Assembly: GCF_900890425.1 (NCBI RefSeq)
Contig: NZ_CAAHFG010000003.1
Location: 806,001-870,000 of the forward strand
Source: Pontiella desulfatans
Lineage (GTDB): Bacteria > Verrucomicrobiota > Kiritimatiellia > Kiritimatiellales > Pontiellaceae
DNA length: 64,000 nt
Reading direction: 5' to 3'
Positions 8,885 through 17,800 of the stretch are shown piece after piece. Made by a program: the position numbers and the translations under genes. The first letter of the stretch is position 1. Every line of letters begins with the position of its first letter. Under the pieces are notes generated by a model. That model was not told where the DNA came from. It did no database searches and worked only from the letters and a program-made list of their open reading frames with translations.

Positions 8885-9223
8885 GTCGGGATTTGGTCAA
8901 TTGGACAGATGCCATGTCTATGAAATGATGTTTTTCCAAGGATTGGAAATCGGAAATACAAATTTAAACAATCTGACACATAATCCATTTCTAAAAGGAG
9001 TAAATGAAATGTCTAATCCTGTACTAATTCTCAGCCATACGCCCTTACTGTTTGAAAATGGGTCAGTGAAAATGGGTCAGTCCTCGGATTTAAGTAAAGC
9101 GTAAAATGTGAGTTTGGATTCGAGTGGCTGGAAGAATTTGTTCCAGAGGTGAACCACTCCCTGTCGGTACGCAGGATTTGATCTGTGGTTATCGGCGTTA
9201 TCTGCGGTTAAGGAACGAGTAGT
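8885..9223. other. Gene-free debris downstream of the reverse transcriptase
   Basis: No credible ORF. It holds the palindrome TTTCCAAGGATTGGAAA (8933-8949), the string TATGAAATGATGTTTT that recurs at 11224-11239, two GGGTCAGT strings near 9059 and 9074 that recall the ends of the IS110-containing segment, and an imperfect tandem GGTTATCGGCGTTATCTGCGG just before the BRO-N fragment. It is probably accumulated mobile-element remnants. Confidence 0.5.
8933..8949. repeat. TTTCCAA-GGA-TTGGAAA palindrome
   Basis: Seven-base arms around a 3-base centre. The same palindrome with other centres occurs at 11325-11342 and 41777-41795. Confidence 0.55.
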
Positions 9224-9421
9224 ATGACACAAAGCGAAGCAATCAAGATTTTCGAGGAGCGCAATATTCGTTCGCTCTGGGATGACGAGGCGGAAAAATG
9301 GTTTTTCTCCATCGTGGATGTGGTGGCTGTTTTGACCGAAAGTCCTAATCCCCGCAAATACTGGAGTGTGCTGAAGGGGCTGGGGTCAGAGTCCCAGCCA
9401 AAGTCAACCGGTAATTTGTGA
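9224..9421 (+). pseudogene. BRO-N (phage antirepressor-type) domain fragment
   Basis: It starts MTQSEAIKIFEERNIRSLWD and continues FFSIVDVVAVLTESPNPRKY then WSVLK, which is the beginning of BRO-N/antirepressor-like proteins usually over 100 residues long. The family similarity stops at codon ~51, exactly where the direct repeat GGGGCTGGGGTCAG of the IS110-containing segment begins (9376), and the ORF then runs 14 foreign codons to a stop. A ribosome site AAGGAACGAG precedes ATG 9224. Truncation by the IS110 insertion or a later rearrangement is the simplest reading. BRO-N and KilA-N proteins commonly sit beside restriction and abortive-infection genes. Confidence 0.7.
9376..9389 (+). repeat. 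Direct repeat, left end of IS110 segment
   Basis: GGGGCTGGGGTCAG, identical to 11208-11221. Confidence 0.7.
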
Positions 9422-9774
9422 GATTGTTTTAGGCATGGCGGTAGGGTCTCCGCTGAAGAGCGGTTTTTAAAAAGAGCATCATATTTGCGTGGATTCTGGC
9501 GTTGGCTGGCGTTTGAATTTATCGGCTAGAAGTTGCGGTGACAGACCGGGCTCAAGTGGCTCCGCTCGCTGCAGACTGGTTTGACGAGATATCGCTTCTC
9601 CGTTTCCGGAGCCGTATCAGAGTCCCTTGGAGCAGTATCCTCCCCGAGTGCGGGGGAGCGGAGCGGCCCGGAAGCATTCTGACCCAAGCCATCGCATATG
9701 CGTGGCAGTCCGTAAGAGCCATCCGGACGTTCCGCCGCTAAATTCTTTTGTCTGCCGCTACCGAGAAAAAACGG
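9422..9774 (-). other. Non-coding end of the IS110 element; candidate bridge-RNA region
   Basis: There is no credible gene in these ~350 bases between the BRO-N stop and the 3' end of the transposase gene. IS110-family elements carry a structured bridge RNA in one of their non-coding ends; for the IS1111 branch it is on the 3' side of the transposase gene. This is the only long non-coding stretch of the element, so it is the place to look. I did not fold it. Confidence 0.3.
9450..9468 (+). terminator. Weak hairpin plus T-tract
   Basis: CCGCT-GAAG-AGCGG followed by TTTTT: a 5-bp stem with a 4-base loop. It could terminate + strand transcription or be part of the structured IS110 end. Confidence 0.3.
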
Positions 9775-11115
9775 CTACTTTTTCTTGGGTAGGGGCAGTT
9801 CTATTTCATAGATATCCTGTATGCGTTCGCGCCATTGGCCGAGGGGATTTTCGGGATGAAAGGCCGTGTGGACGGCTCCGGCTTTCACCCATTTGTCGAG
9901 CAGCTTGGGCCAGAGGTCGAGATACCAGGCGCGCAGTTCCTCCACGGTAGCGTTGTCGCGGATCTCCGGCGGGACGTAGCTTTCGCCGGTGCGCATCAGG
10001 CGCATCGCCATGCGTAGAAAGCGCCGGGCCATTCCGAAATCGGCATGCTGACCGTTGGCTCCGCGCCGTCGATGGTCTTCGTGCAGGTCGGCGGGTCCAT
10101 GCTGGCCGAGATGATTCCCACATTGCACGACGTAGTCCTTGAGAATGCGATTGCAGCGCTTGGAGACACTGCCGATGACAGGGCTTTTTTCGGGGCCGCC
10201 AGTCTGTTTGGTGCGCGGGATGATCCCGGCATAGGAACTAAGTCGCCGCAGGGAAGGCTGGGCTTCGGGAGGACCGATTTCTGCGGCGACGCCTGAAGCC
10301 AGAGTAATGCCGATCCCGCGAATGGTGGTGAGCATGGCGGCCGGTGTTTGTGCCAGCTGTTGTGCAATCTCACGATGCATTTGGGCGATGTTGTCATTGA
10401 TACAGCGATGCAGGCGGATTTCACTGGCCAGTGCCGTTTGCAGGAGCCCGGTAAGTTCCGGCGGATGGTGGAGCACCTGTTTTGCGTATGCTTTCAGCTT
10501 GGCCAAAGCTTTTTCTGCGTGCTGCAGTCCTTTGGCGTGAAATTGGCGTAACAGCGCCTTGTCCCGACGTCGGGCGATATCAGCTGCCGAAAAGCGGTCC
10601 TCCATGAGATAGAGAGACGTCTCGGAAAAGGGAGGAATACCACTATTCTTTTCATCCAGAAAACCGGGGAATAACTGATCTACAATCTGGTGAATCCGAT
10701 TCTTTCCGGCGGTCTGAAGCTGCACCTGCTTTCTTCGATGCCGGGTTAGTGACCGCAATGCCCGCAACGCACCGATCTCGCCTCCCGCAGCTCCCCCGCG
10801 CATATTAATCAGCATATTGGCAATGCCCAGCAGATCCAGTCCATCTGTGCTGGCCTGCACATTCTCCCGCAGCTTCTTGGCATCGCCCGCATTCACTCCA
10901 ATGACGGGGAATCCCTGCTCCCTCAGGTTATATGCAAAGTTAAGCGAGAAGGTTCCGCAATCCTCTCCGCCAAAGAAAACATGCTGCTTGTTTATATGAT
11001 GCTTCCTGCACATTTTTTCGACTACAGACAGGGTGAAATCGATCCCGTCTGGCGTGTTTTTTATTGGAAATGCGTTTTTCAGCACGCGGCCCGTACCATC
11101 ACAGCAGAGTCCCAC
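9775..11115 (-). CDS. IS110-family transposase (DEDD/serine type)
   Basis: 446 residues from GTG 11115. An N-terminal RuvC-like DEDD domain (GGEDCGTFSLNFAYNLREQG; VIGVNAGDAKKLRENVQAST), a coiled helical middle and a C-terminal transposase_20 domain (LTTIRGIGITLASGVAAEIG; SLRRLSSYAGIIPRTKQTGG) are all present. The frame is open upstream to a stop at 11218-11220 and encodes VLCIPIDYAKLTHVGLCC, which contains the expected first Asp of DEDD (PIDYAK), so GTG 11115 is probably too late; yet no ATG, GTG or TTG exists between 11217 and 11115. Either a non-canonical start is used or the 5' end was lost at the direct repeat, leaving the copy impaired. Where many family members show a Ser next to Gly in the C-terminal domain, this one reads QTGG; an alignment is needed to say whether the nucleophile is altered. 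Confidence 0.88.
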   Translation of the reverse strand: MGLCCDGTGRVLKNAFPIKNTPDGIDFTLSVVEKMCRKHHINKQHVFFGGEDCGTFSLNFAYNLREQGFPVIGVNAGDAKKLRENVQASTDGLDLLGIANMLINMRGGAAGGEIGALRALRSLTRHRRKQVQLQTAGKNRIHQIVDQLFPGFLDEKNSGIPPFSETSLYLMEDRFSAADIARRRDKALLRQFHAKGLQHAEKALAKLKAYAKQVLHHPPELTGLLQTALASEIRLHRCINDNIAQMHREIAQQLAQTPAAMLTTIRGIGITLASGVAAEIGPPEAQPSLRRLSSYAGIIPRTKQTGGPEKSPVIGSVSKRCNRILKDYVVQCGNHLGQHGPADLHEDHRRRGANGQHADFGMARRFLRMAMRLMRTGESYVPPEIRDNATVEELRAWYLDLWPKLLDKWVKAGAVHTAFHPENPLGQWRERIQDIYEIELPLPKKK

Positions 11116-11207
11116 ATGCGTAAGCTTTGCATAGTCGATCGGAATACAAAGTACCTTCTCGGGATGTCCTGCATCGTGGAACAGATCGATGATGAGTTGA
11201 TTCTGAC

Positions 11208-11221
11208 GGGGCTGGGGTCAG
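11208..11221 (+). repeat. Direct repeat, right end of IS110 segment
   Basis: GGGGCTGGGGTCAG, identical to 9376-9389. It is followed by TCCTATGAAATGATGTTTTT, whose TATGAAATGATGTTTT part also occurs at about 8920-8935. Confidence 0.7.
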
Positions 11222-11301
11222 TCCTATGAAATGATGTTTTTGGTTTTTCAGAGGTTGAAAGAATTGAGGAGATCAGAGGGCCGCGGTCAGATGTTGGAAG
11301 T

Positions 11302-11342
11302 GCAGGCGGGACGCCTGCGGTACGTTTTCCAAGCATTGGAAG
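11302..11342. repeat. GCAGGC palindrome and TTTTCCAA-GCA-TTGGAA palindrome side by side
   Basis: GCAGGCGGGACGCCTGC (11302-11318) is followed by GGTACG and then TTTTCCAAGCATTGGAA (11325-11341). Each belongs to a family seen elsewhere in the window. The rest of 11222-11367 holds no gene. Confidence 0.55.
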
Positions 11343-11367
11343 GATAACGAGTGTAGGGAAATAAATA

Positions 11368-11579
11368 ATGCCAAACCTAGTTGAAGTGGCATACGGACAA
11401 ACAGGACAGAGCACGAATACGGATGTGCTGGGGATCCACCTTCGCCAAGGCTCCGGCGCGACAAGTGCGGGAGATGCAGGCGCGGGCGTCGATGTTTCTG
11501 GCGTTGGGCAAGATGCATAATCAGGGCGTTGCGAAAATGATTGTGGCGGTGTCACATGAGCCGTGCTGTAAACACAATT
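11368..11579 (+). pseudogene. Decayed N-terminus of a DEAD/DEAH-box helicase
   Basis: The frame from ATG 11368 reads MPNLVEVAYGQTGQSTNTDV then LG. A second frame (about 11466-11579) reads REMQARASMFLALGKMHNQG then VAKMIVAVS. Together these match, from memory, the start of a restriction-linked DEAD/DEAH helicase (YGQTGQST...LGMREMQARA...MFLALDKL.NQG..K.IVAVPE), but the Walker A segment between REMQARA and MFLAL is deleted and at least one frameshift is present. No further helicase sequence follows. It is a relic, in keeping with the methyltransferase, KilA-N and BRO-N fragments upstream. Confidence 0.6.
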
Positions 11580-11734
11580 GAACCATTCTTGCGGGCGACC
11601 GCCTTTCAATCTGAAAAAAATGCAGTTGCTGAATAGCGTACTTCTTTTTTAAGAAAAGATGCGGGAATGATGGCTTTGCCCTGTATCTAAGTACGAGATA
11701 TTGCTGACCAATCCCTCTTTAATTTGGAGAAATT

Positions 11735-14700
11735 ATGAGTTTATTTAAGAAAGTCGTGATTCTGTTGAGTGTGATCGGCGGATTGCTGACGGTTTCCAGT
11801 CAGGCATCGACCGCTGTTTGGCAGGGGAATGCGGGCAACTGGTCGGATTCCAACTGGCTGGTTGCCGGAGTGTCGAACCAGACTCTTTCCTCCACCATTT
11901 CCGATCAGGTAAGCATCGGCATCGGCAGCGTCACGAATGCCGGCGATCTCATTGCGGCGGTGGGCGGAACGCTTGCCGGCCAGAACCTGACGGTCGCTGG
12001 AAACGCCGTGCTGAATATAGGCGGCGTCCTTGATTTCGGGGCGGGCAACGGCAATACCCGAACGCTGGACTTCACCATAACCAATTCAGCGCAGGTGACC
12101 ATGAGCTACCTCCAACTGAAAACCAAGAATCTGAACCTCTCCGATTTGGAGTTTGCCGGCGGCTCGCTGGTGCTGACCGATTCCAACTCGATCCGCGGGG
12201 GGAATTTCCCGGCCCAGAATGTCAACATAACGGCGGGGGTCGGTGAATTCACCATTACCGCCAACTCAACGCTGGCCGGGAAGGAACTCTCGACCAAGAT
12301 CGGCTCCGACCTGTTCAAGCTCGACGGCACACGGATTACGGTCGCCGCAACCGGCAGCGATGTTGCGGCGCTGAATGCCGAGCTGACCACCATGGTGGTC
12401 AATGGAAAGTATCTTCAGGTTTCGGAAGGTGCGGGCACCCAGACCCTGAATATCCTTGCGGCAGTAGACGGTTTGGTCACCACCGTCATTACCAACTTTC
12501 CCTCCTCAACGCTTGCTGAAAATCCCAATGCCGGAGGTGTCGATAGCACGGCGGTCAGCGCGACCGCTACGAAGGGGCAGAGCTTTACGCTGCCGTCAAG
12601 TGCATCGATCGATAGCTTTGTCTTCGAGGTTGGAAGTGTGACCACGACCGGAAGCTATACGCTTGCCGTATACCGGTCGATGGACGGGCTTCCGTGGATG
12701 CTCGATTCCATCTATTCGGAAACCGGCACGTTGCCCGACGGACTCGCAGGCGGCGACCTGGTCCAGATCGACCTGCCTTCGGCGTTCGATGTTGTGCGCG
12801 GTTCTTACACGGTTGCGCTGAGCGGGGTGGGCGGCACGGATATCAGCCTGAACTATTCCACAAACGCGGTCTATCCGGCTGGTGCGGCGTCGCGCGAAAC
12901 GCCGGCCACCAACGGATGGGAGCCCTTGGCCAATCCGGACGGCGATCTGATTTTTGCCGTGCTTGGGTCGCAGGATGCGCCGTTGCCTGATGCGCCGACC
13001 AATGCGCCCAACATTGTATTCATCCTGACCGACGACCTCGGCTGGACCGACATCCAGACCGGCACCAACGGGCCTAACGCCCTGGCGGGCGTGAATTATG
13101 GTTCCGACTTTTACCAGACGCCCAACCTGGCGCGACTGGCGGCGGAAGGACTCTCCTTTACACACTGCTTCGCCCAGCCCAACTGCGCGCCGACCCGTGC
13201 GGCCATTCTTTCGGGGCAATATCCTGCCCGTTCAGGAAACGGTGTCTATGTGGTTGATCAGCTGGCCCGCCCGGATAACAGTGAAAAACCCACCCGGTTT
13301 GTTCCGCCGGCCCAGCGCGAGGATATTCCGGCCGGCCATGTCATTTCCGCCGAAGTCCTGCAGACCGGAGGATATTTGACGGCGCATCTCGGGAAATATC
13401 ACGTTGGCAACCATGAGGGCGGTCAGTCAACCATGCCGGAAAACCAGGGCTATGATTTTAATTTTGGCGGCAACAGCAACGGTGGGCCGGGCGCCTACCA
13501 TGCCAGCGGTCAACTGTTTGGAACAAGAATAGGCCCGGGCATGGATGCCTATGCCAAAGATTATTCGGCGGCATATATTGATAATGTGCTTGCTCCGATG
13601 ACGAATTTTAATGATCCGAGTGTGCTGGAGGATGGCAATAAACATGTGGAAGACAGTCTCGGTGACGCCGCAATCGCCTTCATGGATGATCATCGCAAGG
13701 GCGCCATGTCTGCGCGGCCGTTCTATCTGCAGCTGCACAACTATGCCGTGCACAGTCCGACCGACAACGTGCAGGCGCGCGCCGACCTGCTGGCAAAATA
13801 TGCAGGACTGCCGGATGGCACCTATCACGGGGGTAATTCCTACGCCGCCATTGTTGAAAATATGGACCAGACGATCGGCCGCGTTCTCAACTATCTCGAC
13901 GATCCGAACGGGGACGGCAACACGTCGGATTCGATCGCCGCCAACACGCTCGTGATCTTCACCTCTGACAACGGCGGCTATATCGGCCCCACGGACAACG
14001 ACCCGTTGCGCCACCATAAAGGCTCGTTCTACAACGGCGGTCTGCGCGTTCCGCTGATTGCCCGTCAGCCGGGCACCATTCCCGCGGGCGTGCAAACGGA
14101 TACGCTGGTGCATTCCGTCGATTTCTATCCGACGCTCATTGAGGCAGCCGGGATGGCCATGCCGGGGGGCATCACGTTTGACGGGACTTCGTTTGCGTCG
14201 CACATACAGAATCCGGAAGCGAATCCGCGTGACCGCGAACCGATCTTCTACCATTTTCCCGGCTACCTCGATCAGCGCGCCCGGCCCTGCGATGTCATTA
14301 TCAAGCGGGTGGACGATGTGGACTACAAACTCATCTATACCTACGACCCGGACTATACCGGCAACCCCACCGCCACCGAAGATGTGGAGGAGGGACTCGA
14401 TGCGCTGGCCAATCCATGGGAACTCTACCGCTATTCCGATGATCTTTCGGAAACGAACGACCTGTTGAACAGCTCCTATTCAAACTGGCTGCTCTATGGC
14501 GATATCGCCTATGCGATGGCCGGTGAGCTGTTCACGTGGCTCGATCAGGATACGCCGGACTGGAATGCCAGGAAGCTGAAGGATCGCGATACCAACCTCG
14601 ATATCGGCTATCCCGACAGCAGCTCGCTGCCGACGGTTGTGCCGTCGCCCGGCGAGGAATTCAAGGTGACCGATTTTACCGTTGATACCGGCGCAGGGGA

Positions 14701-14875
14701 AACCACGGTAATCTTCAATTCGGAAGCTGGATTCAGCTATAGGGTCCAGGCCTCCGCCAATCTGGTGGCCTGGGAAACGCTGCAGACGCTTATGGCGACT
14801 GCTTCCGAAACGGTTGAGGTGGTGGTGGCTGAAACGGATGGAAAACGCTTTTTTCGTGTGGTGCTTTTTGATTAG
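11735..14875 (+). CDS. Multidomain secreted S1 sulfatase with N-terminal beta-solenoid-like module
   Basis: 1046 residues; ribosome site TTTGGAG 6 bases before ATG. Signal peptide about 1-25. Residues about 27-250 are a module shared with the stand-alone proteins at 46598 and 47402 (LQLKTKNL, SIRGG, QNVNITAG, VVNGK segments). Residues about 255-415 form a beta-sandwich. The alkaline-phosphatase-like sulfatase domain starts at APNIVFILTDDLGWTDIQ (about 424) with the formylglycine motif CAPTR at Cys484, DNGG in the core, and runs to about 900. A C-terminal module ends FFRVVLFD. It hydrolyses sulfate esters, probably on an extracellular polysaccharide, after Cys-to-formylglycine maturation. It is 10 bases upstream of a second sulfatase. 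The part from about 13670 on is duplicated at 24257-25463. Confidence 0.92.
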   Translation: MSLFKKVVILLSVIGGLLTVSSQASTAVWQGNAGNWSDSNWLVAGVSNQTLSSTISDQVSIGIGSVTNAGDLIAAVGGTLAGQNLTVAGNAVLNIGGVLDFGAGNGNTRTLDFTITNSAQVTMSYLQLKTKNLNLSDLEFAGGSLVLTDSNSIRGGNFPAQNVNITAGVGEFTITANSTLAGKELSTKIGSDLFKLDGTRITVAATGSDVAALNAELTTMVVNGKYLQVSEGAGTQTLNILAAVDGLVTTVITNFPSSTLAENPNAGGVDSTAVSATATKGQSFTLPSSASIDSFVFEVGSVTTTGSYTLAVYRSMDGLPWMLDSIYSETGTLPDGLAGGDLVQIDLPSAFDVVRGSYTVALSGVGGTDISLNYSTNAVYPAGAASRETPATNGWEPLANPDGDLIFAVLGSQDAPLPDAPTNAPNIVFILTDDLGWTDIQTGTNGPNALAGVNYGSDFYQTPNLARLAAEGLSFTHCFAQPNCAPTRAAILSGQYPARSGNGVYVVDQLARPDNSEKPTRFVPPAQREDIPAGHVISAEVLQTGGYLTAHLGKYHVGNHEGGQSTMPENQGYDFNFGGNSNGGPGAYHASGQLFGTRIGPGMDAYAKDYSAAYIDNVLAPMTNFNDPSVLEDGNKHVEDSLGDAAIAFMDDHRKGAMSARPFYLQLHNYAVHSPTDNVQARADLLAKYAGLPDGTYHGGNSYAAIVENMDQTIGRVLNYLDDPNGDGNTSDSIAANTLVIFTSDNGGYIGPTDNDPLRHHKGSFYNGGLRVPLIARQPGTIPAGVQTDTLVHSVDFYPTLIEAAGMAMPGGITFDGTSFASHIQNPEANPRDREPIFYHFPGYLDQRARPCDVIIKRVDDVDYKLIYTYDPDYTGNPTATEDVEEGLDALANPWELYRYSDDLSETNDLLNSSYSNWLLYGDIAYAMAGELFTWLDQDTPDWNARKLKDRDTNLDIGYPDSSSLPTVVPSPGEEFKVTDFTVDTGAGETTVIFNSEAGFSYRVQASANLVAWETLQTLMATASETVEVVVAETDGKRFFRVVLFD

Positions 14876-17800
14876 AGGTTTTTCTATGTTACGTAAGCTC
14901 ACCTTTATTTTTCTGGCTTCCGTCGCTGCCGTTTCGGCGCAGCCCAACATTATCTTCATTCTGACCGACGACCTTGGCTATGGGGATTTAGGCGTGCTTT
15001 ATCAAAATACAAAGAGCGGCACGAAGAAGGTCGTTACACCGAGTTTGGACCGCATGGCCGGGGAGGGGATGATTCTCGATCGACACTACTGCCCGGCACC
15101 GGTTTGTGCGCCCTCGCGCGGGTCTCTGCTCAGCGGGCAGCATCAGGGACACGCCAATGTGCGCGACCGCCAGTTTGATAAGGCGATCGACGATAACCAT
15201 ACCCTCGCCAGCACCCTGAAAGCCGCGGGATACTATACTGCGATAATCGGCAAATACGGATTGCAGGGTAGCGGGAGCTCACCCGCCACCTGGCCGGCTT
15301 ATCCCACTAAGCGCGGTTTCGATTATTTCTACGGCTATCCCGATCATGCCGCTGGTCACCAGCACTATCCGGCGAATTCATGGCCTATCGGAAACTCGTC
15401 GGCCCACCGCAGCCCGAAGAAGCTTTATGAAAATGATGCGGAGATTTCTGCGCAACTCGATAAATGCTACACGACCGATCTCTTTACCGCGCGTGCCAAA
15501 AAGATGATTGTCGACGAGACAACCGGAAACCCGTCGCGGCCCTTCTTTCTTTACCTGGCCTACGATACCCCGCACGCTGCACTCCAGCTGCCTACCGTGG
15601 AATATCCGACAGGAAAAGGGGTTGGCGGCGGTCTCCAGTGGAATGGTATTTCCAATAATATGATCAATACGGCGACCGGAACGATCGACAGCTATGTTGA
15701 CCCGCTCTATTCCGGTCGGGACTGGCCCGATACCCATGAACGTATTGCCACGATGGTGACCCGCATCGATCACTGCGTCGGGGATATTCTCCAGACCCTG
15801 GAAGATTTAAATATCGCGGATAATACCATTGTCGTATTCAGTTCGGATAATGGGCCGCATAAGGAAAGTTATATCAGCGGGGCCAATTATGCTCCCACCG
15901 CCTTCCAATCCTATGGTCCGTTCGAGGGCATCAAGGAGGATTGCTATGAAGGTGGAAGCCGGATGCCGACCTTTGCCTGGGGGCCTTCCAATGTGGTTGG
16001 CGGTGTCGTCAATCATGCGCCCTCCCAGTTTCACGACTGGATGCCCACCTTTTGCGACTATGCCGGCATCACTGCGCCGGCCCGCACCGACGGGGTGTCG
16101 CTGGTGCCCACCCTGAGCGGCAGCGGTACACAGCAGGTAAGCACGGTTTACATTGAATATAATCCATCCGGCAGTATGCCGACCTATGCGGACTTTCCGA
16201 ATCATGGCGGCACCTCGCGCAAGCAATCACAGGCCATCTATCTCGACGGCTACAAAGGCATCCGCAACAACATTGGTTCGCATGCGGCGGATTTCAGAAT
16301 TTACGACACGCTCACCGATCTGGCGGAAGGAACCAATCTGGCCGGAACCACGGCCTATTTTATTGATCTTCAGCAACGCATGAAGGACAAGGTGCTGCGT
16401 ATCCGCCAGCCGAACTCATCGGCTTCCCGACCTTATGATAGCGAACTGGTTCCGCCCGTTGCAGCTGCGGTGGAAAACGGGCTGGAGGTAAAGACCTATG
16501 AAGGGAGCTGGAGCTGGGTACCCGAGTTTGAAGAGATGGTGCATACGGGCACGAATGCCGTGACTGGAATTTCTACCGCTCACCTCAGCCGGAGCACCGA
16601 CGCCGGGCTGCTCTATACCGGTTTCATCAAGGTGCCCGCCGACGGCACCTGGACGTTTTACAATACATCGGACGAAGGCATCATCCTGCGCATTCACGAC
16701 AGTCTGGTGAATGACGACGACTTCAATCACACCGGCGCCGAAAAATCGGGCACCATTAAGCTTAAGGCAGGATTGCATCCATTTCGTCTCTACTATCGCA
16801 CGGCCGCATCCGCGCCGGTGCTGAATTTTAAGTGGGAAGGGCCGGGAACGGCCAAGGCCGAAATTCCGGACAGTGCGCTGTTCCGGCCGGGTAACCTTCC
16901 GCCGGGGCCACCGGTGGCCACGGACGATTCAGCCGTCACGGCCGGATCCACTTCGGTTCTGATCAATGCGTTGGCCAACGACTTTGATGACGGTACGCCT
17001 GCGGTCCTATCCATCACTGAGCCGGGCCATCCGTTGGCCGGTACGGCGGTGCTCGAATCCGGACAGATCCGCTATACCCCGAATGCGGGATTCTTCGGCA
17101 CCGACCGTTTTCCCTATACCATCAGCGACGGGCAGGACAGCACCAGTGGAACCATTGCGGTGGAGGTCTATGTCGCCCCGGTTGAACCCTGGTTCCCGCT
17201 CAACGAATCCAGCGGTCGCACCGTGGCCGAAGCGGGCGGTTTCGTTGCAGGTACTCATTCCGGATTTGCCGACAGTGAAGCCGCACATATTGTTGGGCAA
17301 TATGGCAATGCGCTGACGTTCGACGGCGTGGATGATCAGGTCAATCTCTCCGGCATCACCCTGCCTTCCGGCAGCAGCGCCCGCACGGTCAGCGCCTGGG
17401 TCCGGGTGTCCGCCACCAGCGGTGTGGAGCTGCAGACCTTTTTCGGCTATGGTCAGAATAATACCGGGCAGCGCTTCAGCTGCCGTCTCGACACGGCGAC
17501 TCCCGCCAATCAACGACTTCGTCTGGAAGTGTCAGGCGGATTCATTACCGGTACCACCACCATCAATGACGGTAGCTGGCATCATGTTGCGGTGGTGGTT
17601 GACGACTTTAACGGTGACGATTCGGTGAACGTCAATGAGGCCAGGCTCTATGTCGATGGGCTGCTGGAACCCATCAGCAGTGCCGGGGCGCGGGTGATCA
17701 ATACCAGTGCGTCAGGGATTCCGGTCATCGGCGGTTCCAGTCATGCCGATAATCACAATTTTAAAGGTGATATCGATGAGGTTCAAATCTTCAACAGCGC

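Larger units (their letters stand above)
9376..11221 (-). mobile_element. IS110-family insertion sequence with flanking 14-bp direct repeats
   Basis: The transposase gene on the - strand is bracketed by the identical 14-mer GGGGCTGGGGTCAG at 9376-9389 and 11208-11221. The left copy interrupts the BRO-N relic. IS110 elements lack terminal inverted repeats, so the true ends cannot be set by eye; the repeats could be core/target sequence or belong to a larger unit. About 385 non-coding bases lie downstream of the transposase gene and only about 100 upstream. Confidence 0.7.
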
